64,000 nucleotides of DNA from positions 744,001-808,000 of the forward strand of contig NZ_WXUB01000001.1 of the NCBI RefSeq assembly GCF_011799805.1, in the 5' to 3' direction. Positions 19,761-27,029 of this stretch are shown piece by piece; the first letter of the stretch is position 1, and each line of letters starts with the position of its first letter. The DNA is from Maribellus sediminis. GTDB taxonomy: Bacteria; Bacteroidota; Bacteroidia; Bacteroidales; Prolixibacteraceae. Below the pieces are notes generated by a model. It was not told the origin of the DNA. It made no database searches and worked only from the letters and a program-made list of their open reading frames with translations. Position numbers and translations under genes: made by a program.

Positions 19761-20039
19761 TTATACAATGTATAAAACGTCGCTTTGCGACATTAATAAA
19801 TAATCGGTACCATCAATGTTCAACTCAGTTCCTGAATATTTTCCATAGAAAACAACTTCTCCAACTTTAAGCTCCATTGGTTCATCTTTTTTATCCGAAC
19901 CCACCAATACAACTTTCCCAACTTGTGGTTTTTCTTTTGCTGAATCGGGAATGATGATTCCACTGGAAGTTTTTGTTTCAGCTTCCTGTGGCTGTACCAG
20001 GATTTTGCCAGCCAGGATTTTACCTTTTAATTCTGCCAT
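19761..20039 (-). CDS. groS: Co-chaperonin GroES
   Basis: A 92-residue heptameric lid of GroEL. KILVQPQEAETKTSSGIIIP covers the mobile loop that contacts GroEL, and the C-terminal beta strands NIDGTDYLLMSQSDVLYIV are typical. It is the first gene of the groES-groEL operon and shares a 375-bp intergenic region with the divergent AraC-type regulator gene. Confidence 0.97.
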   Translation of the reverse strand: MAELKGKILAGKILVQPQEAETKTSSGIIIPDSAKEKPQVGKVVLVGSDKKDEPMELKVGEVVFYGKYSGTELNIDGTDYLLMSQSDVLYIV

Positions 20040-20414
20040 TGTAGTTACAATTTATTTATTAAACATTATTTTATTTCGACACCGTGGGTTTATCACATTC
20101 TGTGCCAACTCCTAAATGAAGACTTCATACGAATTTACAGGGACAAAATTACATTGTTAATGTAATGGAGTTTGGTAGTAGTATTGGTTAATGGTCATGT
20201 AGTCAGGTGTTTGCGTGTTGTGTCATTTGATCTGACAAGCTGGCATAAAATCGATTTATATACAGTTGTAAACCAGAAACCGCCGTTACGTGAACAATCA
20301 ACAATACATGTTGTTGTAGCTGTTAATACTATTGCATAGTTTATTTACCCGATTAAGTTTTTGATATAAAAACAGAGGCATAGTATAAGAACCTTAAAGT
20401 TAATGCCTTGAATC
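20040..20414. other. Intergenic region with the groES-groEL leader
   Basis: 375 bp without a gene between divergent groES and the AraC-type regulator. On the minus strand TAATTTTG (20144-20151) matches the phylum -7 element and would give a leader of about 100 bases for groES, but no TTG sits at the right distance, so support is weak. No CIRCE repeat, no sigma-54 -24/-12 pair and no structured RNA were recognised. Confidence 0.4.
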
Positions 20415-21497
20415 ATGGGGAAAGAAAATCTTCAGGAACAAAACTCAAATCCAAATTCAAACAAGCGTTTAAATGGTGTTGGGAAATCTTTTAATTTCAA
20501 CACCAAAGGAGCAGTTTACTGGTTCGACAAGCAACGTAACAAAGCGATTTGCCTTATTGATGTTTCCGATGTGGAGAATATCAGGTTATTACATTCTAAG
20601 CTTTTTGGCTCCATTCCGCTCAACATCATTGAAATCGATAGCGAAGTTGTTACACATTTTATCGGGCAACTCAGAAACGCGGAATATTTAGATGAAGGAC
20701 TGAACAATGGAAAAGATTACCTGATTGTTCTTTCCCGAAAACTAAGTCCTGAAAAGATCAGGGCAGAAGACCGTAAATTGGTTAAAGAGTTGATGCAGGA
20801 TTTTCATATAAAGACCACCAAAACAGTTTTAAAGTATGAGGGACATATTCTACGTTTTTATGAAGATTATTTACAGGTGTCATTCATTAGTGCCCGGGAA
20901 GCGATTGAATGTTCCAAAAAGCTAGATGAACAGTTTAACGCCTGCCGGGAAAAAATTCCATTCTGTAAGGTGTCGATGAAAATTGGTATCAGTTTCAGTG
21001 GTCTGGTAAACTGGCAAATTGATCCCCTGGACGACGCGATGCACCAGGCACGAAGAATGTCGTATGTGGCTGATAACCGGATCATGGTTTCGGCAGCTGT
21101 AAAACAGCAATATGATTCTGAGTCCTCCAAACAGCTAGATGGAAACAGAATTAGGGTATTATCGAATGAAGAACAGGCGTTTATTACCAGGTTGATGGAT
21201 TGCATGGAAGAGAAATGGAAGGATGAAAATCTGCAGGTGAACGATTTGGGAGCCTATATGAACTGCAGCAAATCGAAAATTTATCGAAAAATGATGGAGT
21301 TGATCGGACAATCTCCTAACACCTTTATTAAGAACTACCGTCTCGATCGTTCCATCGATCTAATACGGCAGAAACATGGCAATATATCGGAAGTTGCATT
21401 TGAATCTGGTTTCGGCAGTCCCTCTTACTTTACGAAATGCTTTCAAAATCGCTTTGGTCTCAACCCGACCGAATACATACAAACAATTGATCTTTAA
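20415..21497 (+). CDS. AraC-family regulator with DUF4242-like and cyclase-like N-terminal parts
   Basis: A 360-residue protein. Residues about 255-355 are an AraC/XylS-type double helix-turn-helix (LGAYMNCSKSKIYRKMMELI, then ISEVAFESGFGSPSYFTKCF). Residues about 33-76 (YWFDKQRNKAICLIDVSDVE...IIEID) look like the second half of the DUF4242 ferredoxin-like fold. Residues about 130-235 resemble a class III nucleotide cyclase domain, but the metal Asp of the GDG loop is replaced (FYEDYLQVSF) and the first metal Asp is not evident, so it is probably a non-catalytic sensor. I infer a ligand-responsive transcription regulator. It stands alone, and its target is unknown. Confidence 0.7.
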   Translation: MGKENLQEQNSNPNSNKRLNGVGKSFNFNTKGAVYWFDKQRNKAICLIDVSDVENIRLLHSKLFGSIPLNIIEIDSEVVTHFIGQLRNAEYLDEGLNNGKDYLIVLSRKLSPEKIRAEDRKLVKELMQDFHIKTTKTVLKYEGHILRFYEDYLQVSFISAREAIECSKKLDEQFNACREKIPFCKVSMKIGISFSGLVNWQIDPLDDAMHQARRMSYVADNRIMVSAAVKQQYDSESSKQLDGNRIRVLSNEEQAFITRLMDCMEEKWKDENLQVNDLGAYMNCSKSKIYRKMMELIGQSPNTFIKNYRLDRSIDLIRQKHGNISEVAFESGFGSPSYFTKCFQNRFGLNPTEYIQTIDL

Positions 21498-22087
21498 TCT
21501 TTCCTTTTTGATTGTTACTATCTGTCTATTGGTTAAAAACAATAATAAAAGACAAAATGGTCTATTTTTTCAGTTGTTTGAACCAAAAATGCTATCCTTT
21601 GCTTCAATGCTTGTCGTAAATTTGCTTAAACCTCGAGTTCTAAAGTGGTAACTACATCAGTTTTTCCACTAAAATATTGAAACAAATGACGATGTAAAAA
21701 AACGATTTGCATTGTTGAATTATACAATTTGAATGGCCTGACAATATACCCTCGGAATTCTGTTTTTTCGTAAGCCAATAGTCCCGATAATTAATTGTGT
21801 GTTTAAGTTTTATCGAAGCAAGATTAAAAATTCACCTCAAAGCCATTATAGAAAAAATTAATTGTCCCCTGTTAATCGTCTAAGGAGATGTTGTTTGGTC
21901 CATTCAAATTTTTAAACTTTCGGTTTCTGTGGTTCTGCATCTTGACTTTTTGGTGCTTTTTTCGTAAATTATATTAAGCAACTCACCCAATTTCTTTGCA
22001 AAAACGAAGCTTGAATGGCTTGTTAGCTGTTGATGAACTGCGAGCCCGGCACACCGGAAGTATTATTGAACAGTAAACTAGATAGTC
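21498..22087 (+). other. Long AT-rich intergenic region
   Basis: 590 bp without a convincing gene. A short open frame at the left overlaps the end of the regulator gene and has no recognisable product. A possible promoter for the lipoprotein gene is TTG 21942-21944 with TAAATTAT 21965-21972 and a 20-base spacer, leaving a leader of about 110 bases. A second TAAATTTG (21617-21624) matches the -7 element but has poor -33 spacing. No tRNA, repeat array or strong hairpin was seen. Confidence 0.4.
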
Positions 22088-22678
22088 ATGAAACTCAGAA
22101 AAATTTTATGGATTGGTATTTTATTGATGCCAATATTTGCCTGTGACGAAGTAAACGATCAGGCCGAAACGAGTGCCGAACTAAACGTACCAATTACTCT
22201 CGAAGCTGTTATGGTGGAAAATACTTATTCCACAACGAGTCCGTTTGATCTCTACTCTTTTAACGGATTAAACACTTTTTGCCTGGCTAACAAGGACAAT
22301 GTAAAAAACTGTCCGGGGCTGGTAGTTGGTGTTACTCCCGGAGTTGGAGCCAAGCTGTATTTTGATGGTATTGGAGATAATCAGCATATTCAGTCTCTTC
22401 AGCTCGAATGGGGATACGGAACTGCTGGAAAATATGAATTTGAAATGCAGCCACCGATTCAATTGTTATCTGATGGTGAATTACTGACACCGGATAAGCT
22501 AACAGTAGACATCGATCAGATTATGGCAACGGTTATTCAGAAGATGGATGAAAATCCGAGGTTTTTTATTGTGGTGAAACTATCGGGCTACTCAAATTTC
22601 GATGTATCGTTTGATGCTGTGATGAAGGTACCTGTAGTTGTAAAATCGGAAGACATTTCAGCAGGATTTACTTTATAA
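22088..22678 (+). CDS. Hypothetical lipoprotein
   Basis: A 196-residue predicted lipoprotein: a hydrophobic signal and lipobox PIFAC with Cys19, followed by DEVNDQAE. The mature part has no family that I recognise; it is mostly strand-like and includes GVTPGVGAKLYFDGIGDN and a late FIVVKLSGYSNFDVSFDAVM. It contains two Cys in the mature part (FCLANKDNVKNC), which could form a disulfide. The gene is monocistronic, ending at a strong terminator. The start ATG is right before the signal peptide. Confidence 0.65.
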   Translation: MKLRKILWIGILLMPIFACDEVNDQAETSAELNVPITLEAVMVENTYSTTSPFDLYSFNGLNTFCLANKDNVKNCPGLVVGVTPGVGAKLYFDGIGDNQHIQSLQLEWGYGTAGKYEFEMQPPIQLLSDGELLTPDKLTVDIDQIMATVIQKMDENPRFFIVVKLSGYSNFDVSFDAVMKVPVVVKSEDISAGFTL

Positions 22679-22740
22679 AGTAGATTCGAAATAGTTATTG
22701 GGAACATTAAAGAAATAGATTCGGCAGAAAAATTGATATA

Positions 22741-22779
22741 AAAAAAGAGCCATGTGCATTTACACATGGCTCTTTTTTT
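22741..22779. terminator. Strong bidirectional terminator
   Basis: AAAAGAGCCATGTG pairs perfectly with CACATGGCTCTTTT around a five-base loop, with A and T tracts at the ends. It lies between the convergent lipoprotein gene and secG. Confidence 0.9.
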
Positions 22780-22794
22780 GAGTATTGACTCGCC

Positions 22795-23187
22795 TTAGTT
22801 TCCTCCGTCTTCATCGTTATTGTCAGCCGGAGTTGCACTGTTGTTTGTTGCAGGAGCTGCATTGTTTGTTGCCGGCGGTGTAGTAGGGAATGTTGGAACC
22901 TGAGTAGGATCTACTGCGGTTTCAATTTGTTCCTGTACACGCGATTGGTTGGCATCCATTTTTTCGCGCGGAATAAATCCGGCACCAACAACCGATAAAA
23001 ACAATAATGCGCCAGCCAAAACCCAGGTGCCTTTTTCAAGGAAATCGGTGGTTTTACGAACACCCATTACCTGACCTGTTGACTGAAAGTTGCTTGCTAA
23101 ACCTCCACCTTTTGAATTTTGTACCAAAACGATTAGTACCAAAAGGATGCAAACAATAAAAAGTAATACGGTAATAAAAATATACAT
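22795..23187 (-). CDS. secG: Preprotein translocase subunit SecG
   Basis: A 130-residue inner membrane component of SecYEG. There are two membrane helices (about residues 2-22 and 55-72), separated by the conserved cytoplasmic loop LVQNSKGGGLASNF. The C-terminal tail is Pro/Thr/Ala/Asn-rich and low in complexity (TPPATNNAAPATNNSATPADNN), as in many Bacteroidota SecG proteins. It is the last gene of a leftward set after lptE and a TPR protein, starting 4 bp after the latter. Confidence 0.92.
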   Translation of the reverse strand: MYIFITVLLFIVCILLVLIVLVQNSKGGGLASNFQSTGQVMGVRKTTDFLEKGTWVLAGALLFLSVVGAGFIPREKMDANQSRVQEQIETAVDPTQVPTFPTTPPATNNAAPATNNSATPADNNDEDGGN

Positions 23188-23191
23188 CTTG

Positions 23192-23791
23192 CTAAGTATT
23201 ATTCTTTATAACTTCAATTTCTTTAATTCGGCTTGCAAAGTAAATACTTTTTTCCGGATATTTCAAACTTAATTTTTGGTAGGCATCCAATGCTTTTTCA
23301 TAATTTTTTTGTTGCAGGTAGATGCCGGCCAAAGTTTCTGTTATCAGATCATCATTTTCCTTTACGCTTTTTTCGATAATATGTTTGTTTATAGTGCTTT
23401 CTGTTTGTTGCTCCGGAGCTTTTCGTTGACGGATACTTCCGGGATTTACACTTAAAAATTTATCGATCAGCGAATCGCCGTTGGGAACATTTTGAACAGG
23501 AAGTTGGTAGTGGTTCAGCCCGAAAACTGAGTTGTGCGATGCTTGTGATAATTTTATTTCGTTATTCAGAAATTTATAAAGCTGTTTTCGGTCGTGCACA
23601 ATAATGGCCACTTTTTTTAAAACAGTTTCAAATTCAGGCGAGTTCAATACCTTCAGATTTTTTAAATACAGCATCCAGCCGGCCTGAAACCAAGGTGATT
23701 TCTGAGTTAAGGCCTGCAATTCTACCAGCGATTCTTCGGTAAAAGGCAATTGCTGATGCAGGTATTTCTGAAACTGTTCTTTTTCCATCAT
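23192..23791 (-). CDS. TPR-containing protein of the lptE-secG set
   Basis: A 199-residue protein with no signal peptide. The N-terminal part is helical (KYLHQQLPFTEESLVELQAL) and the C-terminus contains at least one tetratricopeptide-like repeat (LAGIYLQQKNYEKALDAYQK, then LSLKYPEKS). The start is placed at the first of two tandem ATG codons (23791), one base after the lptE stop, although an in-frame ATG at 23815 would overlap lptE by 23 bases. Genes of this type between lptE and secG recur in the phylum, but I know of no proven function. A scaffold role near envelope biogenesis is a guess. Confidence 0.65.
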   Translation of the reverse strand: MMEKEQFQKYLHQQLPFTEESLVELQALTQKSPWFQAGWMLYLKNLKVLNSPEFETVLKKVAIIVHDRKQLYKFLNNEIKLSQASHNSVFGLNHYQLPVQNVPNGDSLIDKFLSVNPGSIRQRKAPEQQTESTINKHIIEKSVKENDDLITETLAGIYLQQKNYEKALDAYQKLSLKYPEKSIYFASRIKEIEVIKNNT

Positions 23792-23792
23792 T

Positions 23793-24308
23793 TTACCAAT
23801 TGGCAATAGTGGCATTAAATATATCTTCGGTCAGCTTTTCAATGATGGCCGTTGTCAGTTCGTCTTCAACCGAACTGATTGGCAAACTGCTGTCGAAATC
23901 TTCATAAGCTGTGAAGTTGGTTTCAAAATCGTCTTCCGGAACTTTATGGTTCGTATATTTTACTTTAATGGTGATTGTTAAACGTGTTTGCGACGATAAG
24001 TCGTCTTTTTGCACCGCCATAGGCCGGAACTCGTAGCCGGTAATCTGTCCTTCGAACTCAATATCGCCATTCTCCGACATTTCATTTAACGAAGTTTGTC
24101 GCTGAAGTTTTTCGCGCAACTGTTCGGTCAAACTCTGACTTAGCGTAGGATTTACCAACCGGGCGCGGTTTGGAAAATAATAAACCGAAAAAGTTTTTAC
24201 CTCAGGAGAAAGGTTGGCTCCGGTAAAGGAATAACTTATTTTGCACGAGGGCGAAATACTAAAAATGAGTGTGGCAAAAATGGCCACCAGCAAAAATTTT
24301 CTCCACAT
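23793..24308 (-). CDS. lptE: LPS assembly lipoprotein LptE
   Basis: A 171-residue outer membrane lipoprotein with a signal ending at Cys22 (SISPSCKISYSF). In this family LptE plugs the LptD barrel and helps insert LPS. The sequence SYSFTGANLSPEVKTFSVYYFPN, here split by the lipobox, and the later IEFEGQITGYEFRPMA are characteristic of the Bacteroidota LptE family. It sits 3 bp after the sigma-54 activator gene and overlaps or abuts the TPR gene, so the four genes form one leftward unit. LptD is not in the window. Confidence 0.88.
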   Translation of the reverse strand: MWRKFLLVAIFATLIFSISPSCKISYSFTGANLSPEVKTFSVYYFPNRARLVNPTLSQSLTEQLREKLQRQTSLNEMSENGDIEFEGQITGYEFRPMAVQKDDLSSQTRLTITIKVKYTNHKVPEDDFETNFTAYEDFDSSLPISSVEDELTTAIIEKLTEDIFNATIANW

Positions 24309-24311
24309 AAA

Positions 24312-25550
24312 TTATCCCTTAATATCGTATTCTTTAATTTTTCTGTAAAGTGTTCGTTCCGAGATTCCCAGCTCCTGAGCTGCATATTTCCGTTTCCCGC
24401 GGTGTTTATCCAGAGCCTTTTTAATCAGTTCAATCTCCTTGTCGGCCAAAGAAAGCGATTCTTCAACAAATTCTTCGGTATCCTGAATATTTTCTTTGTC
24501 GACATGTGAAATATGAATGGGGCTATGCGCACTGTGTGCAGGCTCGTTGTGCGGAATCGTATCTTCGTCAGGATATAGGTTGCGAATGATTCTGGCCTGA
24601 TCACCCGAAATCGGCGCCTCACGGTTTTCCATCAGGTCGAGTACCAGTTTTTTCAGATCATTCATGTCGTTTTTCATATCGAAAAGAACCTTGTACAATA
24701 TTTCCCGCTCGTTACTAAACGACTGGTTACTTTCGGTGCGCGAGAACAGTGCAGGCAGATTTGCTCCACCTTCATTGGGCAGGTAATGACGCAGAACTTC
24801 ACCCGGAATTTCACGTTCCTGCTCGATAATGGAAACCTGTTCAGTCACGTTTTTTAACTGACGGATGTTTCCCGGCCAGCGGTAACTCACCAGCAACGAT
24901 CGGGCATCGTCGGTTAAGCGAACCGGAGGCATGCGGTATTTTTCAGCAAAATCGCGTGCAAATTTCCGGAATAGCAGGTTTACATCATCAGCGCGTTCAC
25001 GCAGCGGCAATACCGTGATCGGTACAGTATTTAAACGATAATACAAATCTTCGCGAAATTTGCCTTCTTCAATGGCCTTCGGCAGGTTAACGTTGGTGGC
25101 GGCAATTACACGAACATTGGTTTTTATAACTTTAGATGAACCAACACGGATAAATTCACCCGATTCGAGTACCCTTAACAAGCGTACCTGGGTTGACAGA
25201 GGAAGTTCTCCAATTTCATCCAAAAAAATGGTTCCGCCATCCGCTTCCTGAAAATATCCTTTACGGTCGGCAAGTGCACCCGTAAAAGCGCCTTTTTCGT
25301 GCCCGAAAAGTTCTGAATCGATGGTTCCTTCCGGAATTGCACCACAGTTTACTGCAATGTATTTACCATGTTTTCGGCTTGAAAACTGGTGAATGATCTG
25401 TGGAAAGATCTCCTTACCTACACCACTTTCACCGGTAATTAATACCGAAAGGTCGGTTGGTGCTACCTGAACAGCAACTTCAATTGCCCGGTTCAGACCC
25501 GGAGAATTTCCTATAATTTCAAAACGTTGCTTTATTGTTTGTAGATCCAT
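24312..25550 (-). CDS. Sigma-54-dependent transcriptional activator without receiver domain
   Basis: A 412-residue enhancer-binding protein. The AAA+ domain starts almost at the N-terminus, with Walker A GESGVGKE, the sigma-54 contact loop GAFTGA (HEKGAFTGALADRKGYF), Walker B GGTIFLDEIGELP and the arginine region LPLRERADDV. The C-terminus is a Fis-type helix-turn-helix (KYAAQELGISERTLYRKIKEY). No response receiver, PAS or GAF domain is present, so control may come from expression level or a partner, as in PspF. It leads the unit with lptE, which suggests envelope-related regulation in this lineage; that is inference. Confidence 0.9.
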   Translation of the reverse strand: MDLQTIKQRFEIIGNSPGLNRAIEVAVQVAPTDLSVLITGESGVGKEIFPQIIHQFSSRKHGKYIAVNCGAIPEGTIDSELFGHEKGAFTGALADRKGYFQEADGGTIFLDEIGELPLSTQVRLLRVLESGEFIRVGSSKVIKTNVRVIAATNVNLPKAIEEGKFREDLYYRLNTVPITVLPLRERADDVNLLFRKFARDFAEKYRMPPVRLTDDARSLLVSYRWPGNIRQLKNVTEQVSIIEQEREIPGEVLRHYLPNEGGANLPALFSRTESNQSFSNEREILYKVLFDMKNDMNDLKKLVLDLMENREAPISGDQARIIRNLYPDEDTIPHNEPAHSAHSPIHISHVDKENIQDTEEFVEESLSLADKEIELIKKALDKHRGKRKYAAQELGISERTLYRKIKEYDIKG

Positions 25551-25651
25551 GTCAAAAAATAAATGTTTTCTGTTTCTGTAATTGTGAAACGAAAATGCTT
25601 TGGTTAGCCATTTTTGCGGATATTAAAAGTACCGCGTAAAATACCAAAGCG

Positions 25652-25659
25652 CAAATTTA
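25652..25659 (-). promoter_or_regulatory. Candidate -7 element for the sigma-54 activator gene
   Basis: TAAATTTG on the minus strand is a perfect TAnnTTTG match about 100 bases before the start codon. No TTG lies at the expected -33 distance, so this is a weak call. Confidence 0.3.
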
Positions 25660-25763
25660 CAATTTTTCGGCGGCATTGTAGTTTGTAACCAATCAATTAA
25701 GATTTTTTAGTTTTTCCCGGCTTTATTTACAGCCGATTCATAATGGTAATTCTTTCGCATGAT

Positions 25764-25771
25764 TATCTTTG
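25764..25771 (+). promoter_or_regulatory. Candidate -7 element for kdsB
   Basis: TATCTTTG matches TAnnTTTG exactly and would place the transcript start about 27 bases before the kdsB ATG at 25805. A -33 TTG is not clear. Confidence 0.4.
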
Positions 25772-25804
25772 CTCTTCAGGAAAACAATCATTTTAAGAAC
25801 AGAT

Positions 25805-26542
25805 ATGAAATTCGCAGGCATCATTCCGGCTCGTTATCAATCCACGCGTTTCCCCGGTAAACCATTGGCAATGATCAAAAACAAACCAATGATACAGTGG
25901 GTGTATGAAAATGCCTCGAAGGCACTCGGGCAGGTTTGGGTGGCCACCGATGATAAACGGATTTTTGAGGCTGTTCGGGCTTTTGGCGGTAATGTGGTGG
26001 AAACGCTTCCAACCCATCAGAGTGGTACCGACCGTTGTGCCGAAGCTGCCCGCATTGTGGCTAAGGATACCGATTTCGATGTAGTGATTAATATTCAGGG
26101 CGACGAACCATTTATAAAACCTGAGCAGATTGAAGTGTTGAAAAGTTGCTTTCAGGATGAAACGGTGGACGTGGCAACGCTGGTAAAAAAGATTGAAACG
26201 GAAGAGGAACTTTTTAATCCGAACCGGCCCAAAGTCGTGATGGATGCAAAACGGAATGCGCTGTATTTCAGTCGCTCGCCAATTCCTTTTATGCGCGGAG
26301 AACAGGAAGCCAACTGGCATGTAAAACACAATTTTTGGGCACACATTGGCTTGTATGCTTTTCGTGCCGAGGTGTTGCAGCAACTTACAAAACTCGAACA
26401 AACTCCGCTTGAACTGGCCGAATCGTTGGAGCAGCTGCGCTGGTTAGAAAACGGCTACAAAATTAAAACTGCCGAAACCTCATTTCGTACGATTGGGATA
26501 GATACCCCGGAAGATCTTGAGGCTGCGTTGCAACTGTTCTGA
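25805..26542 (+). CDS. kdsB: 3-deoxy-manno-octulosonate cytidylyltransferase
   Basis: A 245-residue enzyme that activates Kdo as CMP-Kdo for LPS core synthesis. The signature start FAGIIPARYQSTRFPGKPLA, the metal and nucleotide region INIQGDEPFI, and the sugar-site IGLYAFRAEVLQQL are those of KdsB. The ATG at 25805 is chosen because the family begins exactly there; the 12 codons upstream overlap a promoter-like element. It is divergent from the sigma-54/lptE unit, so two LPS-related functions share one intergenic region. Confidence 0.95.
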   Translation: MKFAGIIPARYQSTRFPGKPLAMIKNKPMIQWVYENASKALGQVWVATDDKRIFEAVRAFGGNVVETLPTHQSGTDRCAEAARIVAKDTDFDVVINIQGDEPFIKPEQIEVLKSCFQDETVDVATLVKKIETEEELFNPNRPKVVMDAKRNALYFSRSPIPFMRGEQEANWHVKHNFWAHIGLYAFRAEVLQQLTKLEQTPLELAESLEQLRWLENGYKIKTAETSFRTIGIDTPEDLEAALQLF

Positions 26543-26614
26543 TTTTTTGCTGTCGGTATAAATAAAGGCATGTTATTTGCATGTCGTAATTTGTAGCCAT
26601 TAAAGTTTTAAGCC

Positions 26615-26965
26615 ATGAAACAATTTATACTAGCACTCTTCATATTTGTACTTCCTTTTCAGTTGTTGGCCAACGATAGCTGGAACGACAGTTTGTCGCA
26701 AAAGGAAGAATTGGAAACCGAATTAAAAGTATATCCCAATCCGGTAAAGAATAACCAGGTTACTATTGCTTTTCAAACCAAAGAAATGAAAGAAGTTCGT
26801 TTGGTGAACATTACCGGCAAGGAAGTTTTGCGCGAAATACTGGATTTCCCGGAACAAAAGAAAACCGTGAAATTGAATAATATTCCGAATGGAATTTACA
26901 TTCTTCAGATAAAAACTACAGAAGATAAAGTAGTATCTAAAAAATTGATGATTTCGAGGGACTGA
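26615..26965 (+). CDS. Very short T9SS sorting-domain protein
   Basis: A 116-residue protein that is almost only a signal peptide (residues 1-19, ending LLA) plus a type IX secretion C-terminal domain. ELKVYPNPVKNNQVTIAF starts near residue 37, and the remaining strands end in GIYILQIKTTEDKVVSKKLM. Only about 17 residues of cargo lie between them. In this family the sorting domain normally follows a large catalytic or adhesive region. The protein could be a degraded remnant or a small surface or periplasmic protein. It precedes the T9SS-exported phospholipase-D-like gene by 64 bp. Confidence 0.75.
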   Translation: MKQFILALFIFVLPFQLLANDSWNDSLSQKEELETELKVYPNPVKNNQVTIAFQTKEMKEVRLVNITGKEVLREILDFPEQKKTVKLNNIPNGIYILQIKTTEDKVVSKKLMISRD

Positions 26966-27029
26966 TTCTCTTTTTTCTGCTTTAAAACCCCTGAAAATTT
27001 ATACATTCGGGTCTTTAATTTTCAAAGTT

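Noticed and set aside
20040-20160. Search for a CIRCE operator or sigma-54 promoter before groES
   Set aside because: No TTAGCACTC-N9-GAGTGCTAA-like repeat is present; TTGGCACAGAATG resembles a -24 element but lacks the -12 GC at the right distance.
21376-21651. 91-codon open frame past the end of the AraC-type regulator
   Set aside because: It overlaps the conserved C-terminus of the regulator in another frame and has no recognisable product.
25793-26401. 202-codon open frame antisense to kdsB
   Set aside because: It lies wholly inside kdsB, which has clear family motifs; the translated product has no signal, domain or sensible composition.
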